DNA of 48,518 nt from an uncultured Ruminococcus sp. (GTDB lineage: Bacteria > Bacillota > Clostridia > Oscillospirales > Ruminococcaceae). Of the stretch, positions 15,964-25,569 are shown in pieces. A program made the translations under genes and the position numbers. Under the pieces are notes generated by a model. The model saw nothing but the letters and a program-made list of their open reading frames with translations, did no database searches and was not told where the DNA came from. Each line of letters begins with the position of its first letter. The first letter of the stretch is position 1. The stretch spans positions 1 to 48,518 of the forward strand of contig CALMUA010000124.1 of the NCBI GenBank assembly GCA_937872775.1, read 5' to 3'.

Positions 15964-15992
15964 ATTTTATCATAATAATGAGAAAAAATCAA
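15964..15992 (-). promoter_or_regulatory. promoter of the NTPase-oxidoreductase operon
   Basis: On the minus strand TTGATT (15987-15992), a 17-base spacer and TAAAAT (15964-15969) with an upstream TG (extended -10). The start of transcription would be about 20-25 bases before the NTPase ribosome-binding site. Confidence 0.65.
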
Positions 15993-16000
15993 TAGAGAAA

Positions 16001-16043
16001 TAATCCCGCAAAAAAACATCATTTCATGTATTTTGTGGGATTA
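16001..16043 (-). terminator. terminator after ftsH
   Basis: A 13-bp stem with one G-T pair (TAATCCCGCAAAA 16001-16013, TTTTGTGGGATTA 16031-16043) and a 17-nt loop, 11 bases after the ftsH stop. The T tract is short. Confidence 0.65.
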
Positions 16044-16053
16044 TGGTTATTTA

Positions 16054-18075
16054 TTATTCCTCTGAGGTATTACTGTCTGTAATATCTGTATCTTGTTGTG
16101 TGTCAGCATTCTGATCATCGTCATGTTCAGAAATTACTTTTTTATCCTCTGAGTCGGAAGATTCTTCAGATTTTTTATCGGTATTTATATCTGTAATCTC
16201 AATGACGTCAGATTTTTTTATGTCGAGTTCACCCTTCATGAGCTTGATGAAATCATCACCGTCAATCTTTTCGTTTTCAATAAGATATTTTGCAAGTGCG
16301 TGAAGCTGATCAATATTTTCTGTAAGAATAAATTCACATTTTTTATATCCTTCTGAAACAAGAAGGTGAACCTCTTCATCAATCTGAGTTGCAATTGTTT
16401 CGCTGTAATCTCTTGTATGGCCATAATCTCTTCCAAGAAATACTTCGCCGCCTTCGCCGCTGCCATATACAACAGTTCCCAGCTTATCTGAAAATCCGTA
16501 TTTTGTTACCATATTTCTTGCAATCTTTGTAGCACGTTCAATATCATTTGAAGCACCGGTACAAATATCATCAAGAACTATAGCTTCAGCAACACGTCCT
16601 CCGAGTAACATAATGATAGATTCACGCATTTTGTTTCTTGTCATATGCAAGTCATCGGTTTCAGGCCGTGTTACTGTAAGACCTGCAGCCATTCCACGCT
16701 GGATAACTGTTACCTGGTGAACTTTTTCCTGTGTTTGAAGGTGATATGCAGCAACAGCGTGACCTGCTTCATGATATGCAGTAATTTTTTTATCACGTTC
16801 TGTTACAATATGTGATTTCTTTTCAGGGCCTGCTATTACCTTAAGTGTTGCTTCCTCGATATCTGCCTCGATGATAGCCTTACGGTTGTAACGTGCAGCA
16901 AGGAGAGCAGCTTCATTAAGAAGATTTTCAAGATCAGCTCCTGTAAAGCCCTGTGTGGTTTTTGCTATTACATTAAGGTCTACATCAGGACCAAGGGGCT
17001 TATTCCTGGCATGAACCTTAAGGATGTCTTCACGTCCCTTTACATCAGGATAATTTACAACAATCTGTCTGTCAAAACGGCCCGGTCTTAACAGCGCAGG
17101 ATCAAGTATATCACGTCTGTTTGTAGCGGCAATAACTATTACACTTTCATTTTCTGTAAAACCATCCATTTCAACAAGCAGCTGATTCAATGTCTGTTCT
17201 CTTTCATCGTGTCCACCGCCGAGCCCTGCACCTCTGTGACGTCCTACAGCATCTATTTCGTCTATAAATATAATAGAAGGATTGTTTTTCTTTGCCTGTT
17301 CAAATAAGTCTCTTACTCTGGATGCACCTACACCTACGAACATTTCAACGAAGTCTGAACCTGAAATAGGGAAGAACGGACAACCGGCTTCTCCGGCAAC
17401 TGCTCTTGCAAGAAGTGTTTTACCTGTTCCCGGAGGGCCGAGAAGCAGTACGCCCTTAGGTACTCTGGCACCAATATCAGCATATTTTTTTGGATTTTTA
17501 AGAAAATCAACTATTTCCTTTAGTTCATCCTTTTCCTCCTCCGCACCGGCGACATCGTCAAATGTTGTTTTCTTTCCGTTTTGTGCTGAATTCTTAACAT
17601 TTGCCTTGCCGAAGGATGTATATTTACCTCCTCCGCCTGCCTGACGCATCATAAAAAAGAATAATGCGACTCCCATTATAAGCAGTAATACTGTAGGGAT
17701 AACCGTAATAATCCATGAATTATCAGATCCCTTTATATACTCTACTTCAATGGGTGTTTCATCATTGTACTTAGCATTGTATTCTTCACGGTAATTCTTT
17801 GTTTCTGAATCAGTATCCTGCAGAAAAAGTCCAACATAAGGAACTGTATATTCAATCTTTTTATTTGAATCACGTAATTTTAATTCAAGTTCACCTGTTT
17901 TGAGATTTAAAGTATATGACGATACCTTATAATCATCAAAATAGTTCATGATGTCTGAATATTTCTGTGAAGAATTTCCCTGATCAAGATTCGGAAGAAC
18001 AAAACCAAGGACTAATATGATTATAGCTGCTATAGAAATATAGGTAAGTAACCCTTTATTCTTTTTTGGTGTCAA
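16054..18075 (-). CDS. ftsH: ATP-dependent zinc metalloprotease FtsH
   Basis: About 673 residues. A membrane-bound hexameric AAA+ protease that extracts and degrades membrane and damaged proteins. In the frame from 18084: spans at about 13-30 and 124-145 flank an extracytoplasmic domain; Walker A GPPGTGKT is at 216-223, [17 protein letters not shown] at 271-287, zinc motif HEAGH at 438-442. A Ser/Asp/Glu-rich tail (about 636-676) ends it. The start is not ATG: TTG at 18075 has GGAG eight bases upstream, while the in-frame GTG at 18084 overlaps that GGAG. It follows tilS, the usual order, but has its own promoter. Confidence 0.96.
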   Translation of the reverse strand: MTPKKNKGLLTYISIAAIIILVLGFVLPNLDQGNSSQKYSDIMNYFDDYKVSSYTLNLKTGELELKLRDSNKKIEYTVPYVGLFLQDTDSETKNYREEYNAKYNDETPIEVEYIKGSDNSWIITVIPTVLLLIMGVALFFFMMRQAGGGGKYTSFGKANVKNSAQNGKKTTFDDVAGAEEEKDELKEIVDFLKNPKKYADIGARVPKGVLLLGPPGTGKTLLARAVAGEAGCPFFPISGSDFVEMFVGVGASRVRDLFEQAKKNNPSIIFIDEIDAVGRHRGAGLGGGHDEREQTLNQLLVEMDGFTENESVIVIAATNRRDILDPALLRPGRFDRQIVVNYPDVKGREDILKVHARNKPLGPDVDLNVIAKTTQGFTGADLENLLNEAALLAARYNRKAIIEADIEEATLKVIAGPEKKSHIVTERDKKITAYHEAGHAVAAYHLQTQEKVHQVTVIQRGMAAGLTVTRPETDDLHMTRNKMRESIIMLLGGRVAEAIVLDDICTGASNDIERATKIARNMVTKYGFSDKLGTVVYGSGEGGEVFLGRDYGHTRDYSETIATQIDEEVHLLVSEGYKKCEFILTENIDQLHALAKYLIENEKIDGDDFIKLMKGELDIKKSDVIEITDINTDKKSEESSDSEDKKVISEHDDDQNADTQQDTDITDSNTSEE

Positions 18076-18197
18076 TATATTCACTCCATTCTTTTGTCTG
18101 TTGTTTTTAAATTAGAAGATGCCGGCACACCAAGCCTGCTATCTTAAAATAAACAGAAATAATAAAAATATATATGCTTAAAAAAAGTCATAAGAAT

Positions 18198-18226
18198 ATT
18201 TTAACGTGAAAACAATATAAAGTCAA
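18198..18226 (-). promoter_or_regulatory. promoter of ftsH
   Basis: On the minus strand TTGACT (18221-18226) and TAAAAT (18198-18203) are 17 bases apart. The leader of about 110 bases can form an imperfect hairpin (AAGATAGCAGGC pairing with GCCGGCATCTT, about 18115-18145). Confidence 0.7.
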
Positions 18227-18260
18227 GTATACATTTTAAAACTACACTCATTTTCATTAT

Positions 18261-19568
18261 TTATTCACAATGTATAGTTATTTCCATGACTCTTTTTGTA
18301 TCATGGGTTACTTTTACACGTTCAGATATGCCTGCCTTTTCTATAAATACAGGTCCTGATTCATCAGCTATAAAGCATATCTGATCACGTTCCTGTAAAG
18401 AAAATTTTTCATTGAATATTTTTTTTACTGATGACGTAAAGTTGTTGCCTTTGAATTGTATTTTATCACCAGCTCTTCGGTTTCTTAAAACAACTTTGCC
18501 TGAAAGCTTATCGGCATCGATTATTGTTCCTGATGTTTTTTCTGAAATATCCCTGATGAAAATTATGACTTCCTTGTTCATGAATTTATTTGAACCTGTT
18601 TTTAATTCCGTATAAATATCTTCATGCTCTGATGGATGAATATCCTCTATACTAATAATACCCATTTTACAAACAATATAAACATTATTGTGAAGATTTA
18701 TCTTTCCGCCATTTGTACAGATAATATCAATATCAGATATTCTTTTCTGACTTATATCAATGTTATTAGCGGAAAGGAGCATTGAAATGCATCTGTGACG
18801 TATTGCTTTGTGATAATTATTTAACCCGTACAGTGTATTTTTATCTGTATGGCATGCGTTGAATGCATTTACTGACTGTTCCTCAAGATATGAATTGTCA
18901 AGTCTGAAATTATACGAATCCGCTGTTATGGTTCTGAAAAGTGATGAATTTATCATCTCAAGTACAGGAATGACATTGTGACGGATTTTATTCCTTGTAT
19001 AATCGTCGGAAAGATTTGTTTTGTCAGTTACAAAATTCTGATTTTTCTCTGAAAGGTAATCTTCTACCTGTTGTCTTGTAGTTTCTATAAGAGGTCTTAT
19101 TATATTGTCCCTGACAGGAGGAATGCCTGCAATTCCTTTTATTCCTGTACCTCTTGTAAGATTAAAAATAACTGTTTCGGCATTGTCATTGGCAGTGTGT
19201 GCGGTAGCAAGCTTTTTACCGGCAGTATTTTCTTTAAAAAAATCATACCTGATGTTACGCGCCGCTTGTTCAACTGACATTTTATTTTTTAATGCATAGT
19301 CTAGTACATCAAAGCGTTTACTTATAAGTGTGATTCTGTTTTTTTTGCAAAGTTCTTTGCAGAAAGTCTCGTCGCTGTCACTTTCATCTCCCCTAAGACA
19401 GTGATTTACGTGTATTGCAGAAACTGTAATTCCAAGTCTGTCACTCAGTTCTGAAAGGGAAAGAAGAAGGGAAACACTGTCAGCGCCTCCCGAAAGAGCA
19501 ACTACCACTCTGTCTCCCATGTTTAACATATTATATTTCTGCATCGTGTCCATAATCTGATCAAGCAT
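18261..19568 (-). CDS. tilS: tRNA(Ile)-lysidine synthetase
   Basis: 435 residues. It ligates lysine to C34 of the AUA-reading tRNA-Ile, an essential step that changes both codon and amino acid identity. The PP-loop ATP motif SGGADS is at 26-31; AIHVNHCLRG and AHTANDNAETV are the next family motifs; the C-terminal domain (VVLRNRRAGDKIQ) matches the TilS C-terminal domain. The ATG lies three bases after the dnaB stop, so it is cotranscribed. ftsH follows. Confidence 0.95.
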   Translation of the reverse strand: MLDQIMDTMQKYNMLNMGDRVVVALSGGADSVSLLLSLSELSDRLGITVSAIHVNHCLRGDESDSDETFCKELCKKNRITLISKRFDVLDYALKNKMSVEQAARNIRYDFFKENTAGKKLATAHTANDNAETVIFNLTRGTGIKGIAGIPPVRDNIIRPLIETTRQQVEDYLSEKNQNFVTDKTNLSDDYTRNKIRHNVIPVLEMINSSLFRTITADSYNFRLDNSYLEEQSVNAFNACHTDKNTLYGLNNYHKAIRHRCISMLLSANNIDISQKRISDIDIICTNGGKINLHNNVYIVCKMGIISIEDIHPSEHEDIYTELKTGSNKFMNKEVIIFIRDISEKTSGTIIDADKLSGKVVLRNRRAGDKIQFKGNNFTSSVKKIFNEKFSLQERDQICFIADESGPVFIEKAGISERVKVTHDTKRVMEITIHCE

Positions 19569-19571
19569 AAA

Positions 19572-20918
19572 TTAACCTTCCTTGTTTGCAAATCTGGTAA
19601 ATTGTCCGTCCCAGATCATTTCTACTGTTCCTGTTTCACCATGTCTGTTTTTTGCAACTATGCATTCACTGACATTAGGCTGTGTACTTTCCTTGTTGTA
19701 ATATGCATCACGGTAAAGAAACATAACAATATCTGCATCCTGCTCGATTGATCCTGATTCTCTGAGGTCCGAAAGCATAGGGCGTTTATCAGTTCTTGAT
19801 TCAGGTCCTCGTGAAAGCTGTGAAAGAAGGATGATAGGGACATCAAGTTCCTTAGCCATGATTTTCAGCTGCCTTGTAATTTCAGAAATGATAGCTACAC
19901 GGTTGTCTGTTTTAAGAGTAGTTGTCATCAGCTGAAGATAGTCAATTACAACAAGCCCTATGTTTTTCATTCGTCTGAGTTTAGCTTTCATTTGCTGGGC
20001 TGTTATTGCTGCCGTATCATCTATGTAAAGAGGAAGATGACAAAGGACATCAGCACTTGAAGCAAGTCTGATCCAGTCACTCTGGGCAAGTCTGCCGCTT
20101 CGGAGCTTGTTGCTGTCGACAAGAGCTTCTGTTGAAAGAAGTCGTGTGGCAAGCTGTTCTTTTGACATTTCAAGAGAGAATACAGCTACCTCTTTTTTTG
20201 TGTGACGTGCAACATTGGAAGCGATATTAAGGGCAAAGGAAGTTTTACCCATACCAGGACGTGCTGCTATAAGTATAAGATCTGATTTGTTAAGACCTGT
20301 GGTTATAGTATCAAGATACGTAAATCCTGTTTTTGCACCAAGATATTTATCTTTATCAGGACCTGTTATTTTTGAAAGTCTGTCGTAAGCCTCATATACA
20401 ACGTCATTTATAGGAGTAAGACCTTTGACGTCTTTTCCCTGACGTATATCATATATTTTCTGTTCTGCAGAATCAAGCAGTGTCTGTGCATCATAACTTC
20501 CGCTTGCTACATCATTCATAATCTGCTGGGCAGTTATTGCAAGGCTTCTTGCATAATATTTTTCTGAAACAATTGTACAGTAGTCTTCAATATTTGAAAC
20601 AGACGGAACATTATTCATAAGGGAAGCAAGATAATTTCTTCCCTCAGATGCTGATTCAAATATGTTCATCGAAAGCGCTTCGTTTAAAACTGTAATAATA
20701 TCTGCTTTTGAACCGCTGCTGAACATTCTGATCATTATGGAAAAAAGCTCGCGATGCTGTTCATTATAAAATGCTTCCGGCTTAAGTTTTTCAAGTACAG
20801 TTGTGAGTACATTTGAATCAATGAGTATCGAACCCAGAACAGTCTGTTCTGCTTCAATGCTGTGCGGCAACTCAAATCCTGTATTTGTGACAGGTGTATA
20901 ATTATCCTGAAACGCCAT
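19572..20918 (-). CDS. dnaB: replicative DNA helicase
   Basis: 448 residues. The hexameric helicase of the replication fork. An N-terminal primase-interacting domain (PHSIEAEQTVLGSILID) precedes a RecA-like domain with Walker A ARPGMGKT (219-226), the ALNIA region, and LVVIDYLQLM as Walker B. No intein is present. Its ATG overlaps the rplI stop (TAATG). The rplI-dnaB order after gdpP is conserved in Firmicutes. Confidence 0.97.
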   Translation of the reverse strand: MAFQDNYTPVTNTGFELPHSIEAEQTVLGSILIDSNVLTTVLEKLKPEAFYNEQHRELFSIMIRMFSSGSKADIITVLNEALSMNIFESASEGRNYLASLMNNVPSVSNIEDYCTIVSEKYYARSLAITAQQIMNDVASGSYDAQTLLDSAEQKIYDIRQGKDVKGLTPINDVVYEAYDRLSKITGPDKDKYLGAKTGFTYLDTITTGLNKSDLILIAARPGMGKTSFALNIASNVARHTKKEVAVFSLEMSKEQLATRLLSTEALVDSNKLRSGRLAQSDWIRLASSADVLCHLPLYIDDTAAITAQQMKAKLRRMKNIGLVVIDYLQLMTTTLKTDNRVAIISEITRQLKIMAKELDVPIILLSQLSRGPESRTDKRPMLSDLRESGSIEQDADIVMFLYRDAYYNKESTQPNVSECIVAKNRHGETGTVEMIWDGQFTRFANKEG

Positions 20919-21367
20919 TATTTTTCCTCAACAACGTCAATAACGATTTTTGCTGTTATTCCTGCATACAGCTTGATATCAGCTTCATATGTGCCAAAAT
21001 TCTTGATTTCACCCTTGACGCTTATTTTTTTCTTTTCAATTTTCTGCTTGTACTGAGCCTGAATATAATCTGCAATATGTGACGTTGTGATAGCTCCGAA
21101 TAATTTTCCGGATGCACCCGCTTTTGCAGATATTGTTATTTTTTTATTGTTAATTTCTTCTGAGATTTTAGTGGCGTTTTCTCTTTCAACTTCAATCCTA
21201 TGTTGTTCTGAAGCCTGTTTTCCTGCAAGATCACTTAAATTTTTTGGTGTAGCTTCAAGAGCAACTCCTTTTGTAAAAAGAAAATTTTTTGCATATCCGT
21301 CTGATACGTTTTTGATTTCTCCTTTTTTTCCTGTTCCTTTTACATCCTGAGTAAAAATTACCTTCAT
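20918..21367 (-). CDS. rplI: 50S ribosomal protein L9
   Basis: 149 residues, typical length. The N-terminal [20 protein letters not shown] and [11 protein letters not shown] are the L9 signature; a long connecting helix (about 40-75) leads to the C-terminal rRNA-binding domain. It begins 15 bases after the gdpP stop and is coupled to dnaB. Confidence 0.96.
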   Translation of the reverse strand: MKVIFTQDVKGTGKKGEIKNVSDGYAKNFLFTKGVALEATPKNLSDLAGKQASEQHRIEVERENATKISEEINNKKITISAKAGASGKLFGAITTSHIADYIQAQYKQKIEKKKISVKGEIKNFGTYEADIKLYAGITAKIVIDVVEEK

Positions 21368-21382
21368 GTTATTTTTCTCCTT

Positions 21383-23413
21383 TTATATTGTTTTCTGCTC
21401 AGAGCAGTTTTCATCCTGATACTGTTCTATCGCATCAATGAGTATCTGCCTTGCTTCCTGCAATGTAATACCTGAAAGCTGGGTTGCAGCCATTGTCTGA
21501 TGTCCGCCTCCGTCTATTTTCTCCATAATGAGCTGAACATTTACCGTACCGTATGAACGTGCAGATATGTTTATAGTATCATTTATCTCATAGATTACAA
21601 ACGAGGCTATTACGTCGCTTATGCTTAAAAGTTCATCAGATGCCTGGGGAGCAATTATTCGCAGGTCATCACCTGAAAGGTCATTTTTATCGGCAACAGC
21701 AATTGCAAAATTGTTGTAAAGCTCAGCTGATGAGACAATTTTTGATTTAAGCTTGTACAGATCTATCGTATTTGCAAACAGACTGCGTACAGATATAGTG
21801 TCAGCACCCATTTTCTTCAGATAGGCTGCAGCTTCAAATGTACGTACGCCGGTTTTTATTACAAAATTCTTTGTATCAAGCGTTATTCCTGCAAGAAGTG
21901 CATCAGCTGCACAGGCAGGCAATTTATTTAGATTTTTAAAATATTGTATTATTTCAGTTATCATTTCTGAGGTAGATGATGCATAAGGTTCATGATAAAA
22001 AATAACTGCATTATCAATAAAGTTAATGTTTTTCCTGTGATGGTCAACGACAATGACATTTTTAATCTGATTGTAAACAGCCGTACTTTCAACCATTGCA
22101 CTTTTGTGTGTATCAACTATTATGAGCAGACTGTTAGGGTTTATTAGTTCAAGTGCTTTTGATTCATTGATAAATGTGCACATATCATGCTGCTTTTCAA
22201 CTCTGGTAATGAGATGAGTGGCGAGATTATTTTTCGGATCAACAACTATGTATGACTTTTTTCCTGTAATGCTTATTGCTGTGGAAAGTCCGATTGATGA
22301 ACCTATTGAATCAAGATCACCGAAACGATGGCCCATAATGAAAACATTTGATGAGTTTTCAATGAGCTTCTGCATTGCATTTGAAATTATACGCGTTTTG
22401 ATACGTGAATGTTTTTCAACACCTTTTGACATTCCGCCAAAGAATTCAAAGCCATTTTCTGTTTTTACAGCTGCCTGATCACCGCCTCTTCCGAGTGCCA
22501 TGTCAAGAGCTTGTCTTGCAAATTCTTCACTTTCGGAAAGTGAACTGCTGCATCTGCCTACACCAATTGAAAGAGTTACACAGGTTCCGTCATTTACTAT
22601 GATAGAACGTGCATAGTCAAGTATTTTAAATCGTTCCTTCATTATCTTGTTAAGATGCTGTTCTTCAAAGAGGACAATGAATCTGTCCTTGGAAAGACGC
22701 TTGATAAAGCTGTTTGAGTCAGCTGTAAGTTTATCAAGCATTTTCTCCATAGCTGCCTGAATTCTGGAACGTTCACTTTCTTTTACATTTATAAACATAT
22801 CGTCATAATTGTCGACTGCTATAATTGCAACAGTAGGTTTTTTGTTATTATATTCTTCCAGAAGATTGAGATAGTCTGTCACATCTTTGAAGAAAAGAAT
22901 TTTAAGTTCAATACCATAATTGGATTTTACCACGCACTGTATATTGTATTTTATGTTCTGGTATTCAATGTTGAATTGGCTTTTCGGTACAAGAAGACTG
23001 TTCTGAATATTGAGTTCCTCGCATATATTTATACCAAAAGCATCATTTTTATTTGATAAATAATCAAAAAAAGACTGGTTGTACCATATTATTTTGTTTC
23101 CCTTATCAAGTATAGCAATCGGGTCAGGAGTATTAAAAAGGGCAAAGCATTTTTTCTGTTCAAGATCGTGTTCTATCCTGTTGAAATATCTGTAGATATT
23201 TTGTTTTGCACTTATTATCTGAGTGATTACTACGAGAATCAGTATCAGAGTAATGAATATAAACATATATGATTCATATTCATTGTATTTATAAATTCTG
23301 AATGCAGAATAAAACGGTACTGACAGAAGCATAAAAAGTAAAAAACAAAGAAATGCCAGTTTTCTTTTTTTCGTAGTAATCATCCCCCTTTTTCGCAATA
23401 GCATAAATATCAT
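21383..23413 (-). CDS. gdpP: c-di-AMP phosphodiesterase GdpP (PAS - degenerate GGDEF - DHH/DHHA1)
   Basis: 676 residues at most. Two N-terminal membrane spans are followed by a PAS-like region (FNTPDPIAILDKGNKIIWYN), a degenerate GGDEF domain, then the catalytic DHH domain (GHRFGDLDSIGSSIG, IVDTHKS, VVDHHRK) and DHHA1 (GGGHQTMAATQ). The family hydrolyses c-di-AMP to pApA and so affects cell-wall stress and potassium balance. Starts at 23413, 23404 and 23383 are all in frame and none has a good ribosome-binding site, so the exact N-terminus is open. No ydaO-type riboswitch was recognised upstream. Confidence 0.93.
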   Translation of the reverse strand: MIFMLLRKRGMITTKKRKLAFLCFLLFMLLSVPFYSAFRIYKYNEYESYMFIFITLILILVVITQIISAKQNIYRYFNRIEHDLEQKKCFALFNTPDPIAILDKGNKIIWYNQSFFDYLSNKNDAFGINICEELNIQNSLLVPKSQFNIEYQNIKYNIQCVVKSNYGIELKILFFKDVTDYLNLLEEYNNKKPTVAIIAVDNYDDMFINVKESERSRIQAAMEKMLDKLTADSNSFIKRLSKDRFIVLFEEQHLNKIMKERFKILDYARSIIVNDGTCVTLSIGVGRCSSSLSESEEFARQALDMALGRGGDQAAVKTENGFEFFGGMSKGVEKHSRIKTRIISNAMQKLIENSSNVFIMGHRFGDLDSIGSSIGLSTAISITGKKSYIVVDPKNNLATHLITRVEKQHDMCTFINESKALELINPNSLLIIVDTHKSAMVESTAVYNQIKNVIVVDHHRKNINFIDNAVIFYHEPYASSTSEMITEIIQYFKNLNKLPACAADALLAGITLDTKNFVIKTGVRTFEAAAYLKKMGADTISVRSLFANTIDLYKLKSKIVSSAELYNNFAIAVADKNDLSGDDLRIIAPQASDELLSISDVIASFVIYEINDTINISARSYGTVNVQLIMEKIDGGGHQTMAATQLSGITLQEARQILIDAIEQYQDENCSEQKTI

Positions 23414-23467
23414 AATTTATATAATTCAGATAAGAGCCGGCTGATTTTTATTGCGGCATACAATAGT

Positions 23468-23534
23468 TTTAGATTCAGCATGAAGTTGTACTGATGCTGG
23501 ATCTAAATATGTAGCCATCCGTCCCAAAGACGGA
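23468..23534 (-). promoter_or_regulatory. two hairpins in the rnj-gdpP gap
   Basis: A 6-bp hairpin (TCCGTC 23518-23523, GACGGA 23529-23534) lies 16 bases after the rnj stop. A 14-bp imperfect one (TTTAGATTCAGCAT 23468-23481, ATGCTGGATCTAAA 23494-23507) follows. Neither is trailed by a T tract on the minus strand. They may mark processing, attenuation or a small structured leader of gdpP. Confidence 0.4.
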
Positions 23535-23549
23535 AAATTATCGGATTAA

Positions 23550-25370
23550 TTATATTTCCATTATAATAGGAAGTATCATAGGGTTTCTTTTTGTTTTGCT
23601 GTAAATATATTCTGAAAGTGCATCCTTAAGCTTTGTTTTCAGGGAATTCCATTCTCTGAGATCGTGAATTGTACAGTTCTGGAGTGTTTTGTTAAGAATC
23701 TGTTTTGATTCATCAATAAGCTCTTCGGATTCTCTTACATATACAAATCCTCGTGAAATAATATCAGGTCCGGATGCAATAGTATTTGAACATTTGTCAA
23801 TTGCAATAACTACAATTATAAGTCCATCCTGAGCCAGATGTTTTCTGTCTCTGAGAACTATGGAACCTACATCTCCGACACCAAGACCGTCAACGAGTAC
23901 ACGTCCTGACGGAACCTTTGAAACTATGCGCATATCAACGCCGTCTGTTTCAATAACGTTGCCTATTTCTCCTATGATAATGTTTTTCTGTGGTATTCCC
24001 ATTTCAAGAGCAAGCTGAGCGTGTTTTTTGAGATGCTTGTATTCACCATGAACAGGTATAAAAAATTGTGGTTTTGTAAGTGCCAGCATAAGTTTAAGTT
24101 CTTCCTGACATGCATGTCCGGAAACATGTACTTCATACATGGCTTCATACACAACCTCAGCGCCTGATTTCATAAGTTCATTTACAACTTTTGTAACAAA
24201 TTTTTCGTTTCCCGGTATAGGAGTTGCTGATATAATAATAAAATCATTACAGTTTATATTTACTTTTTTATGATCGTTCATTGCCATTCTTGTGAGTGCA
24301 GACATTGGTTCGCCCTGACTGCCTGTTGTAATAAGAACTATCTGACTGCTGTCATATCTGTTCATAAGGTCGATGTCAATCATTACACCGCTTGGTGCTG
24401 TAAGATAGCCAAGCTCTGTTGCAGTGGCAATTACGTTTACCATACTTCGTCCGAAAACAGCTATTTTTCTGTTTGTTTTTACTGCTGAGTTGATAATTTG
24501 CTGAATTCTGTGGATATTTGAGGAGAAGGTAGCTATTATTATACGTTTTCCTTCTGCTGTAGCAAATAAATTATCAAAAGAATTTCCCACTTTTTTTTCT
24601 GTTTGTGTATATCCCGGACGTTCAGCATTTGTTGAGTCTGCCATAAGTGCAAGGACTCCTCTTGATCCAAGTTCACCAAAACGGGCAAGATCAATAGGAT
24701 TTCCGTTAATAGGTGTGTAGTCTACTTTAAAGTCACCTGTGTGAACGATTATTCCTGCTGGTGTATGGATGGCAAGTCCTACTGCATCAGGGATAGAATG
24801 ATTTACTGATATAAATTCTACAGCCATGCATCCCATCTTTACTGTCTTTTTAGGGGCCACCTCACATAACTTTACTTTTCCGTATAATCCGTGCTCTTTT
24901 AGCTTTCCTTCAACAAGTCCGAGAGTAAGTTTTGTTCCGTAGACAGGAATGTTTACTTTTTTAAGAAGATATGCAAGACCTCCGATATGATCCTCGTGTC
25001 CGTGTGTAAGAACAACACCACGTAGTTTGGCCTGGTTACGTTCAATATAAGTAAAATCAGGAATTACGATATCTACACCAAGCATTTCAGCATCTGGAAA
25101 TGCCAGTCCGCAGTCAGCAATGAAAATATCATTTGAACATTCAAATACTGTCATGTTTTTTCCTATTTCATTAAGTCCGCCTAGTGGAATTATTTTTACA
25201 GGAGTTTTCCTGTTTTCCTTTCTGGGCTGTTTAGCTGGTACCACGGATTCACTTGAAGAAACAACAACAGGATCAGCATCGGATTTTGCAATTGGATTGT
25301 GAATTTGTCTGGAACTCTGTTTGTCTTTGTCATCACTATAACGTTTACGATTGTTATTATAATTGTTCAA
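23550..25370 (-). CDS. rnj: ribonuclease J
   Basis: 606 residues. A metallo-beta-lactamase/beta-CASP RNase with 5'-to-3' exo- and endonuclease activity in mRNA decay and rRNA maturation. THGHEDHIGG (122-131) binds zinc, SGHACQEELKLML lies in the beta-CASP region, and the C-terminal domain (VYVRESEELIDESKQIL) is present. A hydrophilic, low-complexity N-terminal extension of about 55 residues precedes the core (KIIPLGGLNEIGKN). The start is TTG at 25370, supported by GAGGAGG seven bases upstream. It heads the gdpP-rplI-dnaB-tilS group behind a consensus promoter. Confidence 0.95.
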   Translation of the reverse strand: MNNYNNNRKRYSDDKDKQSSRQIHNPIAKSDADPVVVSSSESVVPAKQPRKENRKTPVKIIPLGGLNEIGKNMTVFECSNDIFIADCGLAFPDAEMLGVDIVIPDFTYIERNQAKLRGVVLTHGHEDHIGGLAYLLKKVNIPVYGTKLTLGLVEGKLKEHGLYGKVKLCEVAPKKTVKMGCMAVEFISVNHSIPDAVGLAIHTPAGIIVHTGDFKVDYTPINGNPIDLARFGELGSRGVLALMADSTNAERPGYTQTEKKVGNSFDNLFATAEGKRIIIATFSSNIHRIQQIINSAVKTNRKIAVFGRSMVNVIATATELGYLTAPSGVMIDIDLMNRYDSSQIVLITTGSQGEPMSALTRMAMNDHKKVNINCNDFIIISATPIPGNEKFVTKVVNELMKSGAEVVYEAMYEVHVSGHACQEELKLMLALTKPQFFIPVHGEYKHLKKHAQLALEMGIPQKNIIIGEIGNVIETDGVDMRIVSKVPSGRVLVDGLGVGDVGSIVLRDRKHLAQDGLIIVVIAIDKCSNTIASGPDIISRGFVYVRESEELIDESKQILNKTLQNCTIHDLREWNSLKTKLKDALSEYIYSKTKRNPMILPIIMEI

Positions 25371-25466
25371 TTAATAACCTCCTCATTTATTTTATTCTGT
25401 TAGATATGATAATAGTTTGTTTAAGCAACAGTTATGTATGATATCCGAACATAAATATACACACTA

Positions 25467-25495
25467 ATTATATTACACATATTATTATCTGTCAA
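25467..25495 (-). promoter_or_regulatory. consensus promoter of rnj
   Basis: On the minus strand TTGACA (25490-25495), exactly 17 bases, and TATAAT (25467-25472): both boxes are perfect. The leader is about 90 bases. Confidence 0.82.
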
Positions 25496-25569
25496 GTCAA
25501 AAAAAGGATAACTCAAATATAATATATAGTATTTTATAATGTAAAAATTTTCGGATATCATTAATTACG

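Noticed and set aside
23414..23549. c-di-AMP or c-di-GMP riboswitch before gdpP
   Set aside because: The gap is only 136 bases and the conserved core sequences of either class could not be found.
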